Below, one piece after another: positions 31,978-42,195 of a DNA stretch of 64,000 nt. Each line of letters begins with the position of its first letter. Position 1 is the first letter of the stretch. Made by a program: the position numbers and the translations under genes. The DNA comes from Ilyonectria destructans (taxonomy: Eukaryota > Ascomycota > Sordariomycetes > Hypocreales > Nectriaceae). Where the stretch lies: positions 1 to 64,000 of the forward strand of contig JAHEWK010000016.1 in the NCBI GenBank assembly GCA_020740775.1. The letters run 5' to 3'. Below the pieces are notes generated by a model. It was not told the origin of the DNA. It did no database searches and saw only the letters and a list, made by a program, of their open reading frames with translations.

Positions 31978-34546
31978 ACTACTATTACTTAGTAACAAGG
32001 AAGACTCTGAGAGATTATTACCGTTTTCTTCTCCATGATGGTCAAACACCTCCATATTCTGTCTGAGAAATGCAGATCAACAAAGGTCAGCATATTCGAA
32101 AATTAGACATGTCGCGTGCTCTTGTCTCAGTCCATTCTATCGGGACAGAGTAACAAGAAAGAATGGTTCGTACACTGGATGGACCCTTGGGAAGCACCCC
32201 AGCCTGGGGTACCATTTTTAAGCTTGCCCTCTTGGGTCATAGTGGTATGTACGGAGGCCCATCCCAAAAGTTTCCGCCCAAGAAAAAGCAATCAGAACGC
32301 CACAACAAGGAGAAATACAAGGGGTACTTCAATCCAATTTGGTACCACTAAACGCTAATCAATATTAGAACGCTCTAGTTAGTAACTAGAAAGCAAGCTA
32401 CCTCTATGCCCTCTAAAGCTATAGAGAGGTTTAGCGGATGCCCTTCTGAAGCAAATTTACTCGCTCTGTACCTCTGAGTACTGACAGGGATCATAGGATG
32501 TGGCGCTGATCTTCTTGGGCGGAAACTTTTGGGATGGGCCTCCGTAAGCAATGGCAAATTGAGCCGCAGGCCTTAACACTGCTCTATTGTTGCCCAGTGC
32601 AGTGGTCCGTGCAAGTTGCCTGCTAGCTTGCCGCAACGTGGTTGAATCTGCCATCTTGATTGGTTAAAGCTCTGCGCCTGAAGCTGCTAAAATAGACCAT
32701 GGTCTGGCATCCCAATACATGCAGGGCCCTCGGGGCCCCTTCACAAGACACACCCAGACAGACAGACCCGGACAGTGTCAGCACTGAAGCAGGGCATCGA
32801 GGTACTTGTACGAGTAATCGCGGACACGCTGTTGTGATCTGAGCCCCACTTGCGGTCTGGCCTCATTCCTCCGTACCAAGGTTGACGACATGCCCCTGCA
32901 ACCTTCTAGCCAGCCACCTCAGCTCGACCAAGGCAACGTCCAGTTCGGACGGCAAAGTGCATGACTCTTTTGGTGTTGCTGCAGATTTGAGTATCAAGCA
33001 GCAATCGGTCAATGCATTTCCGGCAAAGTTGGTTGAGAAAATACCGCATCTTGCCGGTTGTATCCGCCTTGGCTGCTGCCGGTAGACAAGCAACTCATGG
33101 GTCTTTCGTATTGTGTGAGGCAAGACAGCAAGCTCAGTCACAACCAACACCTGCAATGCAGCACCATGTTTTTTCCTTTTGAGGGCGAATGCGATCTGCG
33201 CAGGGCAGGCCGGTCTGCCTTACTACGACTTGATGCTGGCAGTGTGTGCGGGGCAAGCAACACCATCCAGCTCCCCACTACTGCAACCTTCCGTGTCACC
33301 TCACAACTGAGACAAGATACCACCATTGATTCCCCATCCGGTCGCACTTGCTGCTGAGTCGTCAGTTTCTCCCCTCACTGCCCCACCACGACTTCTAATG
33401 CATCCTGTTACAAGGCAATTGCGTCTTACCCCTCTCGCACCAGAAAGTGACCCGTCAAGCCAAGTAACCGCCGTCTTGGCTTCAGGTCGCTCACCTCTAC
33501 ATTTGTCTGTTGATAAAGCGCCACCAAAAGTCTGATCCCCATGTCCCCCCACCACGACATGATCAGCTGCCTGCAACCAGGCACATGTCTGACGTGTGCT
33601 CATATCTGCTCTGCTTGTAAGACTCGACACCTACGACGGGGATGTTGTGGCTGCAGCCGGTCAAACAAGCCGTTTTTGGGGTCTTCGATAAGGGTCTCCA
33701 TCAAAACCCAAAACGGCAACAGATCGACGCCGTTTTCTCTTCCAGATGAATATCGAGCCCATCAAACAACGGATCTCAACATAACTCTGGCCCGATAGCT
33801 ACCCTAGAACCAAATCGTGAACTCATTTTGATAATGCAGCTTTTATTGGCATTCAACGAAAGCAGTACCATTAGAACTGTTAAACTTTTTTCACTCGGAC
33901 TATATAAATCACAATATGTCGGGTAGAGCATTGCATGACAAACAACAAAGTGAGGAAAAGAGGAGGCAGAAGGGAATGCGCACTCCACTAGTGCGGCCGC
34001 TAATAATGGCTTATGGCCTGAATGTGAGAGGAAGGTCCCTTTATTTCTCCTTTTTCCTCTGTTCCTCGCTTTCTTCCTTAGCTTTAGGTTACTGGCTGTA
34101 GTCGCCCAGCCAGGGCGTTGGGAATAACTTCAGCTTTGAACAACCGCTACCTACTGACGAATAGACTAATTCACTAATTAATCCACTACATCCATTCCAC
34201 TCCACGATAGCTTCAAATGGATACACTACACCGACCGGCTCCGTAGATTATGGTCCATCCACTCTACTGGGACGGTCAGTGGAGTGGATGGATTAATTTG
34301 AAACCCTGGTTAAGACACATGTGGAGATGCTCAAAATATTTACATCGCCCAACTTTGCTCTGAAGTACAGTTGATGATGCTTTCTTCGGTTGCATCCTTC
34401 CTTAACTCCTCTAGTAAAGCGGGGCGAAATAAGTAAACTCTACTAAAGTTGATTTTGGTATGTAGGACTAGGAGTCAATCACGTCAGATATCGCTATAAA
34501 CCATTCTCTATTTGGGTATCTCTTATATGCTCATGCCATAATCTTA
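31978..34546. other. Long stretch without a convincing gene
   Basis: Holds the inverted repeat at 32250-32546 and an imperfect inverted repeat around 34177-34300 (ATTAATCCA ... TCCACTCCAC versus GGAGTGGATGGATTAAT). Open frames at 32863-33800 have no motif and low-complexity content. I call no gene here. Confidence 0.5.
32250..32546. repeat. Inverted repeat of 35 bases, possible small TIR element
   Basis: TACGGAGGCCCATCCCAAAA, continuing to CCCAAGAA, lies at 32250-32284 on plus and in perfect reverse complement at 32512-32546. No target duplication is obvious at the outer edges, so the nature of the 297-base unit is open. Confidence 0.7.
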
Positions 34547-36143
34547 TCAAATTTCCAGAATGTCCGCCTTGAAAGCAGGCCAGTATGTCTCCTCAACCTA
34601 TCGTTGTAAACACTGCAAGGAGATGGCGAGCTTGTAAATGCCAAACTTAGTCTTCGTATCACCGATGGCGATAGAGTGGTAGAGCCTCGCCTTGTTATTC
34701 TTGAAGATAGTGGCAATAAAAAGCCAGCTATGTCCCTGGATGATGATGCCGGGCAGAAAATCGATGTGGTGCGCCGGCTGTTGATTCCTCCCCCAGACCA
34801 GACTCCGCCACTGCGCAGAGTGCCAGATGCCCATCTGGAGGATAGCATTATCCCAGTTTTCGGCATGCCGTTTCGTCTCAATGGAGATAGCAATCGGGTC
34901 CTTGTCAAAGTTGCCCCATTCGGTGTGGTTGATGGCCAGTCCGGGTCGCCCGAGGCGGCAGAGGTCCTCAATGGCCTCGTATGCCGGACTGTCTTCTTCT
35001 GGGCGGATGATGACGCAGAAGTCGACGTTTTTGGAAGGGGTATTCCTGGGCTTGAATTTACGTAGGATCTGGGCCGAAGTACTGTTATTTTATAAGAAGT
35101 GGAATACAAGTTAAAAGCGGCCGGGAACATACCAGTATCGATAATCTATTAAGCGTGATTGCTTTTGCCGAAAGACCTATAAAAGCAGAGGTGTATGGAC
35201 GTCCATATTCCAGGACAATTCGCCTTCTCCCTCATCGATACATAAAGCGGCACGAGTCACAATCTCTTGCGCAAGATCGAGAGACGGATATCGCCATTGC
35301 GGTAAGCCATGCGCATCATTTGGATCAAAGTACGCCCCATCTGGGATATTGGCACCGATCAACTGGATCAGTATCAGCTTCTCACCGTGTCACTCCGCGG
35401 AAGTCACTTACTGTCTCTCGCAGCTCCGTAGGGATGATCTTAGACCCATCACCAATCTTTGTGAGTTGTTGACATAGGGCCCGAAGAGACTCAGGTTGCA
35501 GGTCGCAATCTAGCTCGAAACTGACTGGCTTAAAGCCTGTTTCTTGCAGCCCAGCGTTGCGGCGCTGCCTCTTGGCGGATGACTGGTAAGATACGGACGA
35601 ATGGTTCGACGTGGACGATTGCGATAGGCCTGATGAAGCTCGAGACGGGGAGTCCTCATGCAAAGAGGGGGAGCCAAAGTCTTGGTTTGTTCCCCTGTGA
35701 ATGCGGCTGGGTCGCGGTATTTCTAGAGGATCACTGCTAATCAGGTCCAGAGACTCCAGCCTCGTCTCATTTGTGGCATCATGCCACTCCTCTTGCCGGG
35801 GTCGCTTGCTCGAAGATGCCATCTGATGTAGGAGTCGCTTATCGACGGCCGACGAATGCGCTTCCGAGTTCGTCGGCGTCGGCAGTCGGGAGGTGTCAGG
35901 CTCGCGGCTGAGCTTGACGCGCTTCGCTTGTCGATGGATGCAGCCGTCTTGTCGGCCGAGGTCCCAGTCGCGGTCGATGTCGGCGGAAGGTAATTCGAGG
36001 GAGTCAAGCCATGTAAAAACGGCACTTTGACGCATTTTCGAGTTTCCGTGGATTGCGGACGAGATGTCGGTCTTCTTTGATATTTGTGACTGGGGAACGT
36101 TATTGAAATCTGGGGGATAGGTGATGCGGGGGTAAGCAGGCAT
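34547..36143 (-). pseudogene. PD-(D/E)XK nuclease-like fungal protein with two stops
   Basis: Exon 1 (36143-35412) encodes a Ser-rich, probably disordered N-terminus (MPAYPRITYPPDFNNVPQSQ). The intron is 35363-35411. Exon 2 reads LIGANIPDGAYFDPNDAHGL ... CIDEGEGELSWNMDVHTPLL, then a TAG at 35177-35179, and resumes VFRQKQSRLIDYRY. A second intron (about 35075-35125) leads to CTSAQILRKFKPRNTPSKNV, DFCVIIRPEEDSPAYEAI, GLAINHTEWGNFDKDPIAIS and the nuclease core IETKRHAENWDNAILQMGIW ... FLPGIIIQGHSWLFIATIF. After LQCLQR comes a TAG (34598) where Trp fits, then VEETYWPAFKADILEI and TGA. This layout matches a widespread fungal protein with a PD-(D/E)XK-like fold; its role is unknown. Both stops are RIP-type. 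Confidence 0.72.
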
Positions 36144-36199
36144 TGGGACAAATGTGACGCGCTTCTTAGTAATCTTATCTTATCCGGGTCGGTCAGATA

Positions 36200-36434
36200 C
36201 AGTGGGTTGCAAAAAGTTTGAGTCCAAATCTAAGTACTGCGCAAAAAAGAGCTTAACCACATTAGGATAAGAGAATCTCGCCGCTTTAATAATCCTAACC
36301 TTAATCCAAAGTTTCCCGCTAACCTCTTCTGCTTGCTTAGGCCGTCTTGGGGCGGCGTGGTAGAATGCAGCCTAATAAAGCTAGCCATTCCTCGCGGTAC
36401 TTAGATTTGGATTCAAACCTATTGCATCCCACTG
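36200..36434. mobile_element. MITE with 39-base TIRs and TA target duplication
   Basis: The terminal sequence CAGTGGGTTGCAAAAAGTTT (left) and its inverted partner CAGTGGGATGCAATAGGTTT (right) continue as GAGTCCAAATCTAAGTAC and GAATCCAAATCTAAGTAC. The element is 235 bases and is flanked by TA at 36198-36199 and 36435-36436, as for Tc1/mariner-type MITEs. It sits 56 bases upstream of the PD-(D/E)XK gene start. Confidence 0.85.
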
Positions 36435-36560
36435 TACTGATTAGAGTTGATTTACAGATTGCGGGTAGATTGCGGGTAGGTCGTGATTAGCCAGGGGCTG
36501 TCCGAATACCGAGTAATCAACTGCGAATAGGACCTAGGGCCCTCCTTACCATCAGTAATA

Positions 36561-36724
36561 TTGCAATCAGAGTTCAAATCCACGACACTCCACGAGCACT
36601 TCCCATGGATTTAGGATCACCTAGTCATCCGTGCACTCGTGCGCGGATCCCTTTGCGCCACGTGCAACCCCTGAATCCACTCAACTGAGGCCTGAAGTTG
36701 AGTGGATTTGAACCCTGATTGCAG
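36561..36724. mobile_element. Small MITE-like element, TA flanks
   Basis: TTGCAATCAGAGTTCAAATC (left) and its inverted partner CTGCAATCAGGGTTCAAATC (right), both continuing CAC, bound a 164-base unit flanked by TA on each side. Confidence 0.6.
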
Positions 36725-37137
36725 TAGGATGCGTGAAGTTGGCACGAATGTGGAACGGGCGCCGTTACGCCTCACAAAATGAGGGGGTAGAATGTAATGG
36801 ATATGATTGGTCTAGAAGCTGGAATGGGGGGTGAAGACTTATTGAGTAAGGTGATAATCATTACTATAACAATCTGATAATACTGTACAAAGGGCGATAA
36901 CTTTCCGACATTCTTCTGCCTATCCTCCATTTCCACGGTTAACCCAAGATGGCTTTCCTCCGCGATTTACCTGCCACCGAGCACTGTTTGCGCATTCAGG
37001 ACGTCTTGTTCATGTAACTAGTATCCTTGTGCAATGTCTCCCCTTGGCCATGCCTTGTAATTATAAACTAGACCAATGTCAAGTTTCTCTGGCACAGGCT
37101 GAAGATGTCGAGTCACATGCTCCCGAAGTTGCTTTGG
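36725..37137. other. Intergenic, no gene seen
   Basis: Lies between the small MITE and the 3' end of the patatin gene; should hold that gene's polyadenylation region. Confidence 0.5.
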
Positions 37138-40100
37138 TCATGTTAACAAAAGACTCCTAACGAAAAAGAAGTAGGGGCTTGCCTTCAAGGTAAACGGCGA
37201 TCCGCTCACGGAAGCACTGTTCTCACGCTTGCCGTCAGATGACCCCTCATCATGTTGAAATGCCACTTCGATCGAGTTGTTTTCATCTTCATCCTCCACG
37301 TCAAGTGTGAATTTGACCTTCTTCATGAAAAAGGTGCCATTGCAAGAACCCAAGCTCTCTTCGGAAAACCCTTCTCGCCGTTCTGTTGCGCCTCGTACGA
37401 GAAAAAACGGGCCATTGCTGTTGGGCTTGTCTGCACCCTTCTGTAGCTGTTCGAGTAGTTTTTCGAGAGGGTTGGAATCCGAGTCTGGAGTAGCCATATC
37501 ACGAATACGGCATCGTATGGTACCCTCGATAGTCACCGCTTTCCCGTTTCCGGAGTGCCTGAATGTCTCCACATCCCAGTAGAAAAGCGAAGCCTTCAGT
37601 CTAGTAGCAGCCTCGGCAAGAGGGTCACGACCAGCGGCGGAGAAATTGTAAGAAGATACCAGTTGCCTCATCTCGTATAACCGTGCGTTGTCATCGTCCA
37701 GCTTGAATCCATGAGTTAAGCAGTTGACATTGAGACGAATTTTGGCGTTTTTTGTTTCTTGAGTATCCGCAATCCGGTCAAAGCAGTTGTTCGCCCGGGT
37801 TTTGACCCAGTCGGGAATGTAGGATGGCGTGATGTACGGCTTTTCGTCATTGGTAGCGATAGTCCCAGAACCAACAGAGAGTAACAGATCCAAGCCAATA
37901 TGATCAGGCCAAAGGCGTCTCTTCTCGGCAAATGCCAAGTCCGTTGGATTATTGTAAAACAAACCGCCGTCAAAGAGGGCATTTGTATCGGTAGATCCTT
38001 TGAAAGGTTCGAAGTAGTAAGGGGAAGCCCAGGTGGCTCGAGACCTAGCCAAGATGTTAGAGAACCAGCCACAGTTGACCATTGAGAGCCGATTTGAGAG
38101 AGTGGGGTAATACGCAGCCGAGGTTGGTCTTCGTGAGTCGAGATATGTCTTGTCATCTCCATAGTCGTAGTTGGCAAGAAGAAGCGATTTGTCGTCCCGA
38201 CTGACTGTTACCGCCACCTTCGCCAGATTCAATAATGTCCCAGAACTTGCAGGCGGGCGAAGACCAAAATGAGGTCTATCCGGACCAACAACACTTCGTA
38301 GCTTTGCCTCAAAATTCTTGCTGTCGTTAAAACTCTCTGGCCCACTTTGAAACCACGACCAAAACCAAGAAGGAGTAGGTTGGGGCTTAAACCTTCCATC
38401 CACTAGACGAGAAAACTTCTGGTCTACTGTCTCAAGATCCCAATCATGGACACCGAGTCCAATTGCTATAAAGCCGCCTAGCAAAAACCATCTGTCAGTA
38501 ACAAAGCCCGCGTTGTTTGCGAACTTAACACTCGACTATAGGTCTTACCTGCGTTTGTGCCAATAATGAGATCAAAGAACTTGGCAATAGGAATTCCCAA
38601 TCCGATCTTTTGCTCAAGTCGTCTCAGGATGGCCAGCTCTATCATCCCACGGGTTCCCCCACCGTCCAACGACAAGACTCGTACTCCTGCCAGCGGTGGC
38701 TGCAAAGCAACAGAGACCGGCCAACTGCCATTTGGCTCCGTGGAATGACAGAGCAAGCATTTGCTATGCCTGGCAATGTGAAACGAACCCAAAACGTTGT
38801 CTTGATCCTGAAATCGTTCGATGCAAGTTCCGCATATGTAGTGGCCGCATGGAAGACGATACTCTGGCTTTCGTACCAGACAGCCGAAGCATGGCACGTT
38901 GGAAAGGCCTCTTGTAGTATTTCCCGACTCTGCAACGGCTGCTGTGAGGTATCCAGAATTACAATTGAGTGTGCTCAGGTGAGTTTTCACCATCCAATTC
39001 CGCCGCTCGTATGCCGGTTGTGTGTTGACGTCGGAGATCAGTTCCCGAACTCGCTCGTCAACTTTCTTCACAAACTTGGCTGCCTCAAATCCTGCGGCAT
39101 CAAAATCCCCGCTGCCGAGTTCCCCTCCAGAGCTTTGATGCCCTCTGCCATGACCCTTCCGGGTGTTGGTACATTTCTCACCGTTCGGACCCATGAAAGC
39201 GCAGACAAGGCTCCGGCTCAAGGACTTTTCGGCCGCTGCGGCGATTTTCTCCTTGAGTTCGTTGCTTAGAACGGAATCGGGAGTAGCCACCAATTCCGGA
39301 TTGACGGCCTCGATGACCAGGGACTCTGCGATCGCCTTGGCTGTGAAGCCGAAACGAAGTTCTGTAATATCTTTCTCGAGAGCGAGATGAAGGAAATTGC
39401 CGAGATGGTCGGTTGCAGAACCGGGTAGTTCCATCCGCTGGCGGCTCCTGCTGAAATCAAAGGCTCTGGGCTCTCCGCTCGCCAAGTGTTTGAAAGCATG
39501 GCGGAACAGCAGCTGCATTTGTCCAGAGTCAAGACGTGCCCAGTTTTGTTGCCGCTTGAGGCTCACAATGCTCGCGTCGCCGTCGATGCAACTCCCAAGC
39601 TTCTCTAGGCAACTCATTACTTCCATAGGGCTGGACACTGCAACCCGGTTATAATGAGTTTGAGGGATGCAACGGATTGTGAACGACGAGTAGTGAAGGT
39701 TAACGAGGTCTTTGAGAGTAGAGACATTGCCCTATATCAGAAATTTGATCAGTCTCACGGCTCTAGTCTCTAGATGATGAGTGAAGTCAAGGGACTGGTT
39801 GTTCTGATGCGAGAAATTGGAAAAGACGGCCTCATGAACCAGTTGCAGTATTCTAAACGGCGTACCTTTTCCATTAGGTCCCGGAGGAAAGGGTTTGTCA
39901 AGGCTTCCTGCTCCATCGTCATGAAAACTTCATCCTCCAGGGTCCTGTGACCATCAACTTTGGAAGGGTTCCATTTGGCGGGATCCCAGTTATTGATGAT
40001 GACGATTGCCGACGGGATTGAGTATTGGTTCACCACATGGCTGGTGCAGATCTGGCTCCATTTCAGCAAGCTGGTGACGGCATCGCAAACTAATCTAGTC

Positions 40101-40917
40101 TGCTCAACTACCAAGCATATCACATCGCTGAAGATGTATAGGAAACATGGGTATATCTCCCTAGCCGCTTTGGCCCGATCGGTGGCGTGTACGCTGCTCT
40201 CTCCGATGCGGTAGTCTTGATAGCGTATGTCTTTGGAATACCATCGTGACTGATACTGGGCCGCAAGAGGCTCGGTCCCGTCAAAGCCCTCGCAGTCCGC
40301 AAAGAGGATAGGACTGTCTGTTGCGAACGTGGCGGGATCTGGGTATAAATTCACCTCGCCCGTCGTGGATCTGCAAGGAGTGCCGTCTGCGATAGCAGCC
40401 AGGGGACTCTCATGTTCATTTAACCCCTCGCCACCTCTAGCGGACATGAGACCCCTGACTTGATCGTGGTTTACGCCAGTGACTTTCCCTGAACTGAATA
40501 AATATTTGTTGGTTGGGATTTACCGATAGTAGATTTGCCCACTCCGGTTTGACCGACGAAGGCAACAAGTCTTGGGAACGTACGAATACATCCCGACCTG
40601 TTTCTTGATTCCAGCAAGAGGTGCTCGAAGCGCGGTGTCTCGATGAGCCACAGCAAGGAGTCTTTCGAATCCCGCCATATTCCAAACCACTTCGTACTTT
40701 CGTCCTGTTGGAAGAGCTTCTCTTTAGTCAGCTCAACCCACTTACCAACCTTCCCTAGCATCCATTTCACGGCTTTGTGCTCCTTAGAATCAACCTCTGG
40801 TTCATGCCCAGATCTGCTGTGGTGAAATTCAATGCAGATGTGGCAGAGCTTCAGGTTACACTGCGAGCAAGCATAAAGCTGTTCGACATTGGTGCAATTG
40901 AGACATGTATCCCTCAT
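37138..40917 (-). CDS. Zinc finger - P-loop GTPase - RING - patatin-like protein, intact, catalytic Ser replaced
   Basis: Four exons (40917-40524, 40458-39866, 39731-38549, 38477-37138) join to 3510 bases, 1169 residues, without a stop; all introns are GT...AG. Residues 5-33 form a Cys/His zinc-binding motif (C-x2-C-x8-C-x2-C-x4-C-x2-C-x3-HH). Residues 122-130 are a P-loop (GQTGVGKST), followed by DCEG and IIINNWDP, suggesting an AIG1/septin-like GTPase fold. Around 610-657 is a RING-type finger (CFGCLVRKPEYRLPCGHYIC and CLLC). The C-terminal patatin has DGGGTRG (about 685), GTNAGG (about 720) and DGGLFYNNP (about 893). The nucleophile motif GxSxG reads GTNAG: Asn (AAC) stands where Ser is expected, so lipase activity is doubtful. 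The intron interrupts this very motif. Patatin domains in fungi are common partners of NLR-type proteins. Likely cytosolic. Confidence 0.88.
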
Positions 40918-41253
40918 TGTTGATCAAAGTCCGTAGGTTTGGGTACTGATTGAAGAATCGAGCAGGAGTTCGCGATCGTTCTTCGTTAACTTCTAGCAGC
41001 GAAACATGGAAAAGTAATGTTTCATCCCTACCCAAAAAACGTTGATGCCCAACGGCTATCCTAGGCTACCTTGCAGCGTACTCAGGCGAACCAGTGTATA
41101 AATAAAATTTATTCTGCCCGGGAGGACTAACCTCATAGGGCCAGGTGTGCTAGGCTATTTACTGAAGAAAAAAAACACTTAAACTTACGTGCACGCAATT
41201 AAATTCCACTTTTAGGGAAAGTGAGAGCGGCCATAGGGATGTAAGGATGTAGG
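40918..41253. other. Upstream region of the patatin gene
   Basis: About 340 bases with no open frame of note; presumed promoter. Confidence 0.5.
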
Positions 41254-41612
41254 TCGGGACAGTCAAATGGCAAGGATTAATGCGCTAGGCAAGGGTTAAG
41301 AGACTCCATCTCTAGGCTAAGATCTGAATAGGAAATGGTGCCAAAAGTAAGCCCAATGGAGGTCCAGTACCGCGACACCCTTCCCAATGACGTCCGCTCT
41401 GCCTTCGACACGACCATAGACAGCAAAAACAGCGAAAGGTTTTCAACGAGGATGAATCGAGTTGGGATTGCAGAAACGGCCTACCCAAGAATGTATATTA
41501 GTGGATCTCTGCTCGATGTAAGACCGAGTTATTCCCATTCAGATCTTAGTCCAGAGATAGCGTCTCTTAACCCTTGCTTAGTGCATTGATCCCTGTCATT
41601 TGACTGTCCCGA
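41254..41612. mobile_element. Fold-back/MITE-like element with about 82-base TIRs
   Basis: TCGGGACAGTCAAATG at the left and its inverted copy at the right begin terminal repeats of about 82 bases that agree except for roughly a dozen positions, mostly transitions. Internal landmarks such as GCAAGGGTTAAGAGAC and CTAAGATCTGAAT are shared. A second partial end (CTGACTGTCCCGA) lies just outside on the right. No target duplication was identified. The 195-base centre is unrelated to the repeats and is open on the plus strand, so it may be captured sequence. Confidence 0.75.
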
Positions 41613-42195
41613 TCTGACTGTCCCGAGCCATTCCGCCTACAGACACCTCACACACGACGCGATCGCGCAGTTCATCTCCCACCAAGCAATTCCAAAAGAC
41701 GGCCAGTATGTTAAACCTGATGCGACCCGTTCGTTTCACGAAGAAGCGTGATCTTGGAAGTGTCTTTCCGGACGATGCTCAAAGGGTTTTTCGGGGCTCT
41801 CTCTGGGGTCGGGGCAAAAGACGAGAAGTATGCAGTCTGGCTTCGAAACCAGCAGGTCAAGAGACTTTCCGGAGGAAACGTTACTATTCAGGAAAACGCA
41901 AAAAATAAGTCGGTAGATAGTTTTGTAGGGCGGATACTAATAGTTCCCGTCTTCCTTTCAACCAAGCATTAGTTTCTGTGAATTGGCTGCTTCTGGAAAT
42001 AGAACCTCACTGAGTTTCGCCCTACCCAACTCATGATAGGATGCACCGCTGACACAATTTCAAGCAGATTGCCAGCTCGTAAGTGAGGTGCTGAGCGTTG
42101 ACAGCAGCAACACAATTTAAGTGGAGATTCTTACTATGAGATACTAGCAAATATCGGATAGGTGCCATTTGTCATCTCGAAACTTTCCGTGCATC
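41613..42195. other. No gene seen
   Basis: Short overlapping open frames at 41708-41972 have no recognisable motif. The 3' flank of the NACHT-WD40 gene lies at the right edge. Confidence 0.4.

Noticed and set aside
33058..33800. Several 70-110-codon open frames on both strands
   Set aside because: Overlapping, short and without motif.
34177..34300. Imperfect inverted repeat resembling a MITE
   Set aside because: Arms match only in blocks with shifted spacing and no target duplication; too weak to call as an element.
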